64,000 bases of DNA from Streptomyces sp. NBC_00335. Lineage in GTDB: Bacteria > Actinomycetota > Actinomycetes > Streptomycetales > Streptomycetaceae. Position 1 is the stretch's first letter. Each line of letters opens with the position of its first letter. The DNA is taken from assembly GCF_036127095.1 (NCBI RefSeq), contig NZ_CP108006.1, forward strand, positions 7,617,501-7,681,500, written 5' to 3'. Made by a program: the position numbers and the translations under genes. The notes below the pieces were generated by a model, which was not told the DNA's origin, ran no database searches, and worked only from the letters and a program-made list of their open reading frames with translations. Shown here one piece after another: positions 25,235 to 33,024 of this stretch.

Positions 25235-27010
25235 GTGACCACTCAACCCTCCGGCCAGCAGCCGCCGTGGCCGACACAGCCGTCACAGCCGCCCTCGCAG
25301 CCGCCGTCGTCTTCGTCCGGGCGTCCCACGGGTCCGCCTTCCGGGCCCCTGTCCGGGGGCCGGGAAGGCCCCCCGCCACCCCCGCCGCCGGCCCCTCCCG
25401 GAGGATCCGGGAGCGGGGTGCCCCCCGGGCCGCCCGAGCCCCCGCACAAGCCCTGGTGGCGCTCCGTTCCCCGGCTCGCCACCACGATCGTCGCCCTCGC
25501 CGCCGCCGTGACCCTGGCCGTCGTACTGACCAGGCCCAGCGGCGGAGGCGGCGGCACCACCACCTCCGCGGGCAACGAGGTCTTCCTGCAGCCCGCGGCG
25601 GCGTCCGGGCCCGACCCCTTCACCGAGTCCACCGCCGCCAAGGAGGCCACGGCCCCGCCCGAGAGCCCGGCGCCTGCGACGACGGGTCCGACGACGGGGA
25701 CGAAGCCCGAGTCGAAGGCCCCGTCGGCCACGGGAACCACGGCCACCCGCAGCGTCAGCGGAGCCTCGCCCGAGCTGTACGGGGGCACGGCCAACGTGGC
25801 CAGCTGCGACGTCGAGAAGCAGATCCGGGTGCTCTCGGCGCAGCCCGGCAAGAACGCCGCCTTCGCCTCCTCGCTCGGCATCCAGCCGGCGACCGTGCCG
25901 ACGTACCTGCGCTCCCTCACCCCGGTCCAGCTCCGGGTGGACACCCGGGTCACCAACCACGGCTACCGGGACGGCAGCCCCACCAGCTACCAGGCCGTGC
26001 TCCAGGCCGGGACCGCCGTGCTCGTGGACGACCGCGGGGTGCCGCGAGTGCGCTGCGCCTGCGGAAACCCGCTCGGGCCGCCGGTGGCGCTGAAGGCCAA
26101 CCCGAAGCGGTTCGGGCAGCCCTGGACCTCGTACCAGCCCGCGCGGGTCGTGGTCATCGCGCCGTCCGTGACCATCGTGAACAACTTCGTGATCTACGAC
26201 TACCAGGACCGCCGCTGGTTCGAGCGCGACCGGGGTGACCACCACGGCCGGCACGACAGGCCGATCCCGCCGCCGGTGATCCCGACGCCGATCTTCACCA
26301 CTCCGCCGCCGTCGCCGACGTTCACGTCGCCGTCGCCGACGTTCACCTCCCCGTCTCCGACGTCGCCGTCCCCGACGTCACCGTCCCCGACGGTGTCGCC
26401 GTCCGACTCTCCGTCGAAGTCCCCGTCCGAGTCGCCTTCGGAGTCTCCGTCGGAGTCGGAGTCGGTGTCGCCTTCGGAGTCGGTCTCGGAGTCCGCGTCC
26501 GAGTCGCCCTCGGAGTCCGCGTCGGAGTCCCCGTCCGAGTCCCCGTCGGAGTCGCCTTCGGAGTCCGTGTCGGCGTCGGTGACCGGGTCGGAGTCCGCCT
26601 CGGAGTCCCCGTCCGAGTCCCCGTCCGCGTCGGTGTCCGAGTCGGCCTCCACCTCACCGTCCGCGGACCGGCGGGTGACCTCGCCGACGCCGTCCGCGTC
26701 GCCCTCGAAGAGCGCTGTGGTTCCGTCGCCCTCGCGGAGCTCGTCGGAACCACTGCCTCCGGCCCCGCCCAAGATCTCCTCGGTGGCGCCGGAGCCCGAA
26801 CCTCCGGTGACTCCGGTGGCTCCGGTGCGGCCTGAGCCGCCGAAGCCGACGCCCCCGCCGCTGGTCTCGCCGCCCCCGCCCCCGCCGCCCCCGCCGGTGA
26901 CCTCCGTGCGGCCCCAGCTTCCGCCGCCCTCGCCCTCGCCGGTCGAGCCCGGATCCGGTGGCGACGCGGGCCAGGACGGAGGTACGGACAACGGCGGTGG
27001 TGGCCAGTAG
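25235..27010 (+). CDS. DUF6777 membrane-anchored protein with Ser-Glu/Ser-Pro stalk
   Basis: 591 residues from GTG 25235, preceded by GAAGAAG as SD. A Pro-rich cytoplasmic head (residues 1-75) precedes one membrane helix ([17 protein letters not shown]). The outer domain (about 170-330: [16 protein letters not shown], then [47 protein letters not shown]) is DUF6777 as I recall it. It is followed by a 220-residue low-complexity stalk: first SPSP/TSPSP, then SESPSE, then Pro-rich. The stalk is probably glycosylated or spans the wall; LPxTG is absent. Function unknown. Confidence 0.83.
   Translation: MTTQPSGQQPPWPTQPSQPPSQPPSSSSGRPTGPPSGPLSGGREGPPPPPPPAPPGGSGSGVPPGPPEPPHKPWWRSVPRLATTIVALAAAVTLAVVLTRPSGGGGGTTTSAGNEVFLQPAAASGPDPFTESTAAKEATAPPESPAPATTGPTTGTKPESKAPSATGTTATRSVSGASPELYGGTANVASCDVEKQIRVLSAQPGKNAAFASSLGIQPATVPTYLRSLTPVQLRVDTRVTNHGYRDGSPTSYQAVLQAGTAVLVDDRGVPRVRCACGNPLGPPVALKANPKRFGQPWTSYQPARVVVIAPSVTIVNNFVIYDYQDRRWFERDRGDHHGRHDRPIPPPVIPTPIFTTPPPSPTFTSPSPTFTSPSPTSPSPTSPSPTVSPSDSPSKSPSESPSESPSESESVSPSESVSESASESPSESASESPSESPSESPSESVSASVTGSESASESPSESPSASVSESASTSPSADRRVTSPTPSASPSKSAVVPSPSRSSSEPLPPAPPKISSVAPEPEPPVTPVAPVRPEPPKPTPPPLVSPPPPPPPPPVTSVRPQLPPPSPSPVEPGSGGDAGQDGGTDNGGGGQ
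26399..26650 (+). repeat. In-frame tandem repeat coding (SPSESPSE)n
   Basis: About 250 nt of near-perfect 6- to 12-nt units built on tccgag/tcggag and ccgtcg codons, giving SES and SPSE repeats. It lies inside the DUF6777 gene. Slippage between units would keep the frame only if multiples of three are lost, so length variation between strains is likely. Confidence 0.8.
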
Positions 27011-27029
27011 GGTCCCCGCCCGGAACGAA

Positions 27030-27064
27030 GACCTCCCCGAGGGCCGACGGCCCTCGGGGAGGTC
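27030..27064. terminator. Perfect 16-bp hairpin between convergent genes
   Basis: GACCTCCCCGAGGGCC (27030-27045) pairs exactly with GGCCCTCGGGGAGGTC (27049-27064) around a 3-nt loop. It sits 20 nt after the DUF6777 stop and 29 nt from the NlpC/P60 stop, so it can end both messages. Confidence 0.85.
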
Positions 27065-27092
27065 TGCTACCGCCGTCGTGCAGGGGCGGCCG

Positions 27093-28028
27093 TTAGCGGA
27101 CGCGCCCGTACAGGTTCGGGTTGTACGCGCTGAAGCTGGAGACGCGGACCTGCTTGCCCGGGCGGGGGGCCTCGATGTACTTGCCGCCGCCGAGGTAGAT
27201 GGCCACGTGATGGATGCCGGAGGTCCTGCCGTTCGAGGTCCAGAACACGAGGTCGCCGCGGCGCAGTTCGGAGCGGGAGATCGGGGTGGTGGCCCGGTAC
27301 TGGTCGGAGGCCACGCGGGGGAGGGTGATGCCCGCGGAGCGGTACGCGGCCTGGACCAGGCCCGAGCAGTCCCAGCCGCGGGGGCCGTTGCCGCCCCAGA
27401 CGTACGGGTCGCCGAGGTGGCTGTTGGCGAAGGAGATGGCGCCTTCCGTGCCCTGCCGGACGGGGGCGCCGGAGGAGCCCGAGGAACCGGAGGAGCCCGA
27501 GGAACCGGACGAGCCGGATGAGCCGGAGGAAGAGCCGGATCCGGATCCGGAGCCGCCGGCGAAGCGCTCGTACTTGGCCTTGTGCTGGGTCCAGCGCCAC
27601 CAGCCGGTGCCGTCCTTGTACCAGTACACGCGGTCCGTCGCGTCCCAGCCCGCGCGGCCGCGGAAGGTCGGCTCGGAGGTGCGTACGGAGGAGGACGAGG
27701 AAGAGGGAGAGGAGGTGCCGGCGGAAGAGGAACGGCCGCTGTTCGCCACGTACTTGCTGTAGTGCTGGGTCCAGCGCCACCAGCCGGTCGTGTCCTTGTA
27801 CCAGTACTTCGAGCCGTCCCAGCCGGCGTGCGCCGGGGCCGGTTCGGCGGACGCGGTGCCCACTCCGGTGCCCATCAGCAGCGTGGCGCCGACGGCCGCG
27901 ACCACGGCGCCGCGCAGGGTGCAGCGACGGCGGCGGGCCGCGGCGGCCGTCATGGCCGTCGTGCCGCGCGCGCAGCCGGTGCAGTCACAGCTGTCGGGTA
28001 TCTCTTCGGTGAACTCGGGCGTGCGCAT
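27093..28028 (-). CDS. NlpC/P60 peptidoglycan endopeptidase with two WYKD-TGWWRW repeats
   Basis: 311 residues from ATG 28028, which has AAGGAA 8 nt upstream; ATG 28046 is an alternative. The N-terminus contains a Cys cluster (DSCDCTGCARG), then a signal-like helix and ASAEPAPAHA. Two copies of a 30-residue unit follow (KYWYKDTTGWWRWTQHYSKY and VYWYKDGTGWWRWTQHKAKY), a Gly/Ser linker, then the NlpC/P60 domain: DCSGLVQAAYRSAG (Cys nucleophile), DLVFWTSNG, GIHHVAIYLGGGKYIEA (His). Such enzymes cut gamma-D-Glu/diamino acid links in the wall. The duplicated aromatic unit is probably a wall-binding module. The SPFH gene lies upstream in the same unit. Confidence 0.9.
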   Translation of the reverse strand: MRTPEFTEEIPDSCDCTGCARGTTAMTAAAARRRRCTLRGAVVAAVGATLLMGTGVGTASAEPAPAHAGWDGSKYWYKDTTGWWRWTQHYSKYVANSGRSSSAGTSSPSSSSSSVRTSEPTFRGRAGWDATDRVYWYKDGTGWWRWTQHKAKYERFAGGSGSGSGSSSGSSGSSGSSGSSGSSGSSGAPVRQGTEGAISFANSHLGDPYVWGGNGPRGWDCSGLVQAAYRSAGITLPRVASDQYRATTPISRSELRRGDLVFWTSNGRTSGIHHVAIYLGGGKYIEAPRPGKQVRVSSFSAYNPNLYGRVR

Positions 28029-28057
28029 GCATGGTTCCTTATCCATCGGGGGTGTTT

Positions 28058-29389
28058 TCAACGGGCGTCGGCGGCAGGGCCGCGCGCCGTGTAGAAGGCC
28101 ACGGTCAAGTCCTTGACCAGGGCCTTGCGTTCGTAGTCGTCCAGGCTCACGAGCCCGCGGTCCGACATCCGGTGAACGGTGTCGTCCACGGCGTCGAGCA
28201 CGGAGGTGAGGACGGAGTCCCGGTGCCGGGCGTCGATCGAGGCGACCCGGCGGCGCTGCATCGCGGCGGCGACCTCGGGGGCGTACTCGACGTGCAGCGG
28301 CCGGGCGGAGAAGACTTCGATGCCGACGGCCTTGCACTCGGCGGCGAGCAGCCGGGTCAGTTCGTCGCCGACGGCCTCGGTGTCGCGCAGGGTTTGCGGC
28401 CCGGCCGGTTCCGGGCCGAAGGAGTCGGCGGGCATCCGGGAGAGCACCCGGGCGGTCGCGGACTCCACCTGCCCGCTCAGGTACGCGGCGTGGTCGTCGA
28501 CCGCGAGCAGCGCGCGGGCGGTGTCCCTGACCCGCCAGACGACGAGGACCACGGACCGCAGCGCGGTGCCCTCGGAGTCGACGACGCAGAGCGGCTCGCT
28601 GCGCCAGTGGCGCAGCCGCACGTCGACGCGGGTGTGCCGGGGCAGCGGGTTGGACCAGATGAGGCCGGTACGCCGGATCGTGCCGCGGTAGCGGCCGAAG
28701 AGGGTCAGCGACCAGGCCCGGCCGGCGCGGCCGCGCCGCAGTCCGCAGAGCGCGGCGAGCGTGAGGAGCGCGCAGCACACGACGACGGCCAGGGGCCAGA
28801 CCTCGGCGGGGGAGGTGGAGGGGCGGAGCTCCTCGAACCGCGCGAGGGCGGCGGCGCCGGCCGTGGCCAGAGCGGCGGTGAGCAGCGCCCACCAGCCGGA
28901 ACAGGCCCGCGCGGGGTGTTCGGTGAGCTCGGGGTCGAGCACGGCGGGGAGGGTCCGCGGGGTGTTCGGCGCCGCCATCACCGGTCGGGCGGGCCGGGGT
29001 ATCGCCGCATGCACGGCGGCCTGGCCGAGGGTGTCGGGCTCGGCGGTGCCGTGGCTTCCGCGGGGGCGGCCGGGGGTCCCGTCGCCGCCGGGCGAGCCGG
29101 GTCCGTGGGGCCGGCCCGGACCGCCGGGTCCGCCGCGGGCGCCGGAGTTATCGGGGCGGACGGCGGTCGTGGCGGGGGCTCCGGCCTGTTCCTCGTCGCG
29201 GAAGAGCGGGCCGAGGACGAGCGGATCCCGGTAGGGCCGCACCACCAGACTCCCGCGCCCGGTGCGGGCTCCGAGGGAGCCGTCGCCACCGGAGCCGGAG
29301 GCTTCGGCCAGGGGGGACGCGAGCGGCGCGGATATTCGGCCCGGGGTCTGCGCCCCTTCCTCCGGCCTCTCCGTCCCGCCTTCCACCAC
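28058..29389 (-). CDS. SPFH/Band-7 domain membrane protein
   Basis: 443 residues if started at GTG 29389, which has GGAGG about 10 nt upstream. Earlier TTG starts (to 29515) and a later ATG (28978) are in frame; third-position G/C is high back to about 29390, which favours the longer form. A disordered Gly/Pro/Ala N-terminus contains the conserved-looking SLVVRPYRDPLVLGPLFRDE. Two membrane helices lie near 255-310. The SPFH core includes NPLPRHTRVDVRLRHWRSEP, then LVVWRVRDTARALLAVDD and AAMQRRRVASIDARHRDSVL. Stomatin-like proteins organise membrane microdomains. The NlpC/P60 gene follows by 29 nt. Confidence 0.8.
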   Translation of the reverse strand: MVEGGTERPEEGAQTPGRISAPLASPLAEASGSGGDGSLGARTGRGSLVVRPYRDPLVLGPLFRDEEQAGAPATTAVRPDNSGARGGPGGPGRPHGPGSPGGDGTPGRPRGSHGTAEPDTLGQAAVHAAIPRPARPVMAAPNTPRTLPAVLDPELTEHPARACSGWWALLTAALATAGAAALARFEELRPSTSPAEVWPLAVVVCCALLTLAALCGLRRGRAGRAWSLTLFGRYRGTIRRTGLIWSNPLPRHTRVDVRLRHWRSEPLCVVDSEGTALRSVVLVVWRVRDTARALLAVDDHAAYLSGQVESATARVLSRMPADSFGPEPAGPQTLRDTEAVGDELTRLLAAECKAVGIEVFSARPLHVEYAPEVAAAMQRRRVASIDARHRDSVLTSVLDAVDDTVHRMSDRGLVSLDDYERKALVKDLTVAFYTARGPAADAR

Positions 29390-29793
29390 TCCTTCCGCCC
29401 CTCCCTTCGGTGCTCCCGCCGGTTCTCCGGTCGTCTTCGGCGCTTGCGACAAGCCACACCCCACACAGCCGTGGGCGCCAACGACCCCGTTCCGGGGGGT
29501 TCCTGACGCCAGCAAAGATGATCACGAACGGATCGATCTTCGCGAAATCGTACAAGTCGCCTATTCGGTGAAAGTCACGACAGGCCGAGACTTTGGTCCT
29601 TTTTCGCCCTGATATTCGACGTCCTGGGCGCTCGCTAGCGCACAAGGGGTCCGGCGCCCCCGTGGACACGCCGGACCGGGCCTGCGCGTACCGCGAACCC
29701 GCGCCCTGCCCGTGCGTCCCCGCGCCTCTCCGCACCGCCCCGGCACGCTCCCGCAGACCGGCGCGCACCGTCGAAGAGTGAGACCCTGAAGGT
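29390..29793. other. Divergent promoter region, 404 nt
   Basis: If the SPFH start is at 29389, this region holds the promoters of both the SPFH gene and the phosphatase at 29794. The stretch 29515-29620 is clearly AT-richer than its surroundings and contains the palindromes GATCGATC and TTCGCGAA. No small gene is convincing here; part of it may still be SPFH N-terminal coding sequence. Confidence 0.5.
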
Positions 29794-31962
29794 GTGGCCG
29801 AAAGGGGAGTGACCCCCCAGGTCGAGTGGCCTGCCCGGACGGACACGAGCCTCGCGCTCAACCACATGGGCACCTTCGACTGGGACCTCGACAGCGGGCA
29901 GATGTTTCTGGACACCACCGCCCTCGAGGTCCTCGACCTGCGCCCCGAGGAGTTCACGGGCGCCCCGGCCGGACTGCGGATGCGCCTGGCGCCCGGCGAG
30001 GAGGCCCGGCTCGACGCGAGGGTCGCGCAGGCGCTGAAGGCCGGCCGCAGTCACTACGGGGCCTACGTGCGCAGCCGCGACCGGGACGGAGCCCCGGGCT
30101 GGACCCATGTCCAGGGCCGCATCCTGCGCGACCCGCACGGGCGCCCGTACCGGATCATCGGGATCATCCGCGACGCCGTCCACGACCCCGGCGAGCCCGG
30201 CGCGGCCGGTGAGCGCGACGAGGGCCGGCGCCGCATGACCGGGGTCGTCGAGCGGACCACGGCGATCCTGGCGCACGCCCGCACCGTCAACGACGTCACC
30301 GACGTCCTCAAGGACCCCGAGGCGCTCGGCCACCTCGGCGCGGTCAGCGTCATGCTCGGCGTCGTCGACGGCGGCCGGATCCACCTGGTCGCGGAGGGGC
30401 AGCTCGACGCGTACGTACCGGAGACCGAGTACACGCGGATCGACGCGCCGCTGCCGCTGAGCGAGGCCGTACGGACGATGCGGCCGGTGTTCATCGGCTC
30501 CCGCGAGGAGTTCCAGCAGCGCTACCCGGACCTGTGGCCGTACATCGAGCCGCTGTCCGTCCACAGTGGCGTCTACCTGCCCCTGATCGCGCAGGGCCGT
30601 CCCGTAGGCGCGCTCGGGCTGCTCTACACGCGCGAGGGCGACTTCAACGCCGAGGAGCGCAACGTACTGATGGCGCTGGGCAGCGGCATCGCGCAGAGCC
30701 TCCAGCGCGCCATCCTCTTCGAGCAGGAGCACGACCTCGCCGAGGGCCTCCAGAAGGCCATGCTGCCGCGCCGGATCCCGGAGGTGGCGGGGGCGCTGAT
30801 CGCCGTACGGTACCGGGCCGCCCGGATGGGGCGGGACATCGGCGGCGACTGGTACGACGTGGTCCCGCTCGGCGAGGGCCGCGTCGGCGTGATGATCGGC
30901 GACGTGGAGGGCCACGACACGGACGCCGCCGCCGTCATGGGCCAGCTGCGCATCGCGCTGCGCGCGTACATCGCCGAGGGCCACACCCCCGGCGCGGCCA
31001 TGGCGCGGGCTTCGGCCTTCCTGCGGGACCTGGAGACGGAACGCTTCGCCACCTGCACGTACGCCGAGATCGACCTCACCAGCGGCATGGCCCGGCTGGT
31101 CCGTGCAGGGCACCTCGACCCCGTGGTGCGGCGCGGCGACGGCAGCTGCCACCGGGTACAGGTGGCGGGCGGGCTGCCGCTGGGCCTCCCGGCGCGCGAG
31201 CCGGGAGCGGGCGGCGCGGGTGCCTCCGGCGGTCCGGATGCCTTCGCCGCCGCCGCCGGTACGGGTACGGGATACCCGGTCACCAGCCTCGAACTGCACC
31301 CCGGGGACACCCTGCTGCTGTGCACGGACGGTCTGACCGAACGGCACGGCGGGGACGGCGACACGGGTCTGCGCGAAGTCATGGAGGCGGTCCGGGACGG
31401 GCCGGCGGACGTGGAGGAACTCGCCGACGTGCTGTGCGACCTGGTCGGGGACTCGGGCGGCGGGGACGACATGGCCCTGCTCCTGCTGCGCCGCCGCGGC
31501 ACCCCGCTCCCGCGCGGCAGCGGCCCGCTGCGCCACCGGCTCACCCCGGGGGACCCGGACGCCCCGGCGATGGCCCGGCACCTGATCCGGGCGGCCGCCG
31601 CCGCGTGGGGTGCGTGGGACGTGGCGGACGAGATCGAGCTGGCGGCGGACGAGCTGATGACCAACGCGCTGGTCCACACGGACGGAGTCGGCGGGGTCAG
31701 CATGCGGCTGACCCCGGAGGGCCGGATCCGGATCGAGGTGGAGGACACCAGCAGCGCCCTGCCGCAGCGCCGGGAGGCCGATGACTGGGCGGTTTCGGGG
31801 CGCGGGCTGCTGCTGGTGGACCGGCTCGCGGATGCCTGGGGCGTGGAGCCCCGGGGTGGCGGGAAGTGCGTGTGGTGCGAGTTCGCCGTACCGGCGCCCA
31901 CCGGCTCGGCCCCCGCCGGCTCGCCTGCCGATCCCCCGTCCCCGGAGCCCGGCGCGGTGTAG
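29794..31962 (+). CDS. PAS-GAF-PP2C(SpoIIE)-HATPase regulatory phosphatase
   Basis: 722 residues from GTG 29794. Domain order: PAS-like (about 20-130, HMGTFDWDLDSGQMF), GAF (about 150-310, SGVYLPLIAQGRPVGALGLL), SpoIIE PP2C (about 330-570, GDWYDVVPLGEGRVGVMIGD and DMALLLLRRRG) and a C-terminal HATPase of the RsbW type (about 590-705, ADELMTNALVHTDG and GRGLLLVDRLAD). The PP2C aspartates (GGDWYD, GDVEGH) are intact. It can both dephosphorylate an anti-sigma antagonist and, through its kinase-like domain, phosphorylate one, so it may act as a one-protein partner switch. No anti-sigma or antagonist gene is adjacent, so the target is unknown. Confidence 0.92.
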   Translation: MAERGVTPQVEWPARTDTSLALNHMGTFDWDLDSGQMFLDTTALEVLDLRPEEFTGAPAGLRMRLAPGEEARLDARVAQALKAGRSHYGAYVRSRDRDGAPGWTHVQGRILRDPHGRPYRIIGIIRDAVHDPGEPGAAGERDEGRRRMTGVVERTTAILAHARTVNDVTDVLKDPEALGHLGAVSVMLGVVDGGRIHLVAEGQLDAYVPETEYTRIDAPLPLSEAVRTMRPVFIGSREEFQQRYPDLWPYIEPLSVHSGVYLPLIAQGRPVGALGLLYTREGDFNAEERNVLMALGSGIAQSLQRAILFEQEHDLAEGLQKAMLPRRIPEVAGALIAVRYRAARMGRDIGGDWYDVVPLGEGRVGVMIGDVEGHDTDAAAVMGQLRIALRAYIAEGHTPGAAMARASAFLRDLETERFATCTYAEIDLTSGMARLVRAGHLDPVVRRGDGSCHRVQVAGGLPLGLPAREPGAGGAGASGGPDAFAAAAGTGTGYPVTSLELHPGDTLLLCTDGLTERHGGDGDTGLREVMEAVRDGPADVEELADVLCDLVGDSGGGDDMALLLLRRRGTPLPRGSGPLRHRLTPGDPDAPAMARHLIRAAAAAWGAWDVADEIELAADELMTNALVHTDGVGGVSMRLTPEGRIRIEVEDTSSALPQRREADDWAVSGRGLLLVDRLADAWGVEPRGGGKCVWCEFAVPAPTGSAPAGSPADPPSPEPGAV

Positions 31963-32031
31963 GTGCGCCGGGCTCCGGGGGCTCGGCGGGGTTTCGCGGG
32001 CCGGTGCCGGTGAACCCTTCCGGCCACAGCA

Positions 32032-32796
32032 CTAGGGGGCGGCGTAGGTGGCCTGCGCCTGGGCCGCCTTGGCGATCTGCATGGCCGTCAGCCCGCGCAC
32101 GAAGCGGATCGCGAGGACGGAGGCCGCGAGCAGCACCACGCCGTACCCGGCGGCGACGGTGGCGGCGGTGGCGAGCCCGTCCGCGTCGGTGGCACGGCCG
32201 TGGAGGGTGTCGTAGGCGCGGTTGGCCAACAGCGCCGTGATCCACACGAGCCACCAGCTGGTGACGGGCGCGGTCGAGACGGGGCGGTGGGCGCCGTCCG
32301 GCCCGCGCAGGAGGCTGGCGGCCCAGATCTCCTTGGCCATCTTGTACGGGATGCGGAGGAAGGCGAAGGGGACGAACCAGCCGCCGATGGCCCAGGCCGG
32401 GGACCGGGTGACCGCGTCCCGGCCGAGGATCAGGGCGTTGTGGTGGACCCGGTGGAACCAGCTGACGAAGAGGACCGCCGTGGTGATCAGCAGGGGGATC
32501 TCCACGAGGCCCGCCAGCGCCATCAAGGTGTCCGGCAGGGTGCCCGCGTCCGCGGTTCCCGCGCCCGGGTAGCTCCCGGCGCGCAGGGCCGAGCCGAGGT
32601 ACAGGCCGGTTCCGGTCAGGAGCAGGGCATACAGGACGAAGAGGGCGAGCAGGACGGTCGTTGCCGTCGCGAGCCCACCGGGCGGGCGCAGCCGGGCGAG
32701 GGGCTCCGGGGGAGCCGCCTGCGGGGAGGGCACCCGGGGCGGAGTCCGCTGGTCGGGGTCGACGGGCGGCGGCGAGCCGGTCGCACTGAAGGACAT
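32032..32796 (-). CDS. DUF4328 family membrane protein
   Basis: 254 residues from the ATG at 32796. The N-terminal 40 residues are Pro-rich; four membrane helices follow. The conserved patch WFHRVHHNALILGRDAVTRS, then PAWAIGGWFVPFAFLRIPYK and WLVWITALLANR is the DUF4328 signature as I know it. Role unknown; neighbours give no operon context. The promoter region 32797-33000 is shared with the glycosidase gene. Confidence 0.85.
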   Translation of the reverse strand: MSFSATGSPPPVDPDQRTPPRVPSPQAAPPEPLARLRPPGGLATATTVLLALFVLYALLLTGTGLYLGSALRAGSYPGAGTADAGTLPDTLMALAGLVEIPLLITTAVLFVSWFHRVHHNALILGRDAVTRSPAWAIGGWFVPFAFLRIPYKMAKEIWAASLLRGPDGAHRPVSTAPVTSWWLVWITALLANRAYDTLHGRATDADGLATAATVAAGYGVVLLAASVLAIRFVRGLTAMQIAKAAQAQATYAAP

Positions 32797-33024
32797 GAAG
32801 AGGTACCCCCGGGAACAGGTGACATGCGGAGAAGGCCCGCCGGCCCGCCGCCATGTGGTCACGGTCGAAGCTATGGCCGGGCCAAGATCTCAGACCGCAC
32901 CTTTGAACGGCTTGGATGGCGTGGACGGCCCCCCCCGGGGTGGGTGCGGGCGAATGGCTGATACTCACCGGACTCGCGCTGTGTTCATGTACTCATATGC
33001 ATGGAGCTGGATGATCCTGCGTGG

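Noticed and set aside
26399..26650. CRISPR-like regular repeats
   Set aside because: Units are 6-12 nt, contiguous, in frame and encode Ser/Glu/Pro; no spacers and no cas genes.
28029..28057. ydaO (c-di-AMP) riboswitch before the NlpC/P60 gene
   Set aside because: Such switches often precede wall hydrolases in Streptomyces, but only 29 nt separate this gene from the SPFH stop.
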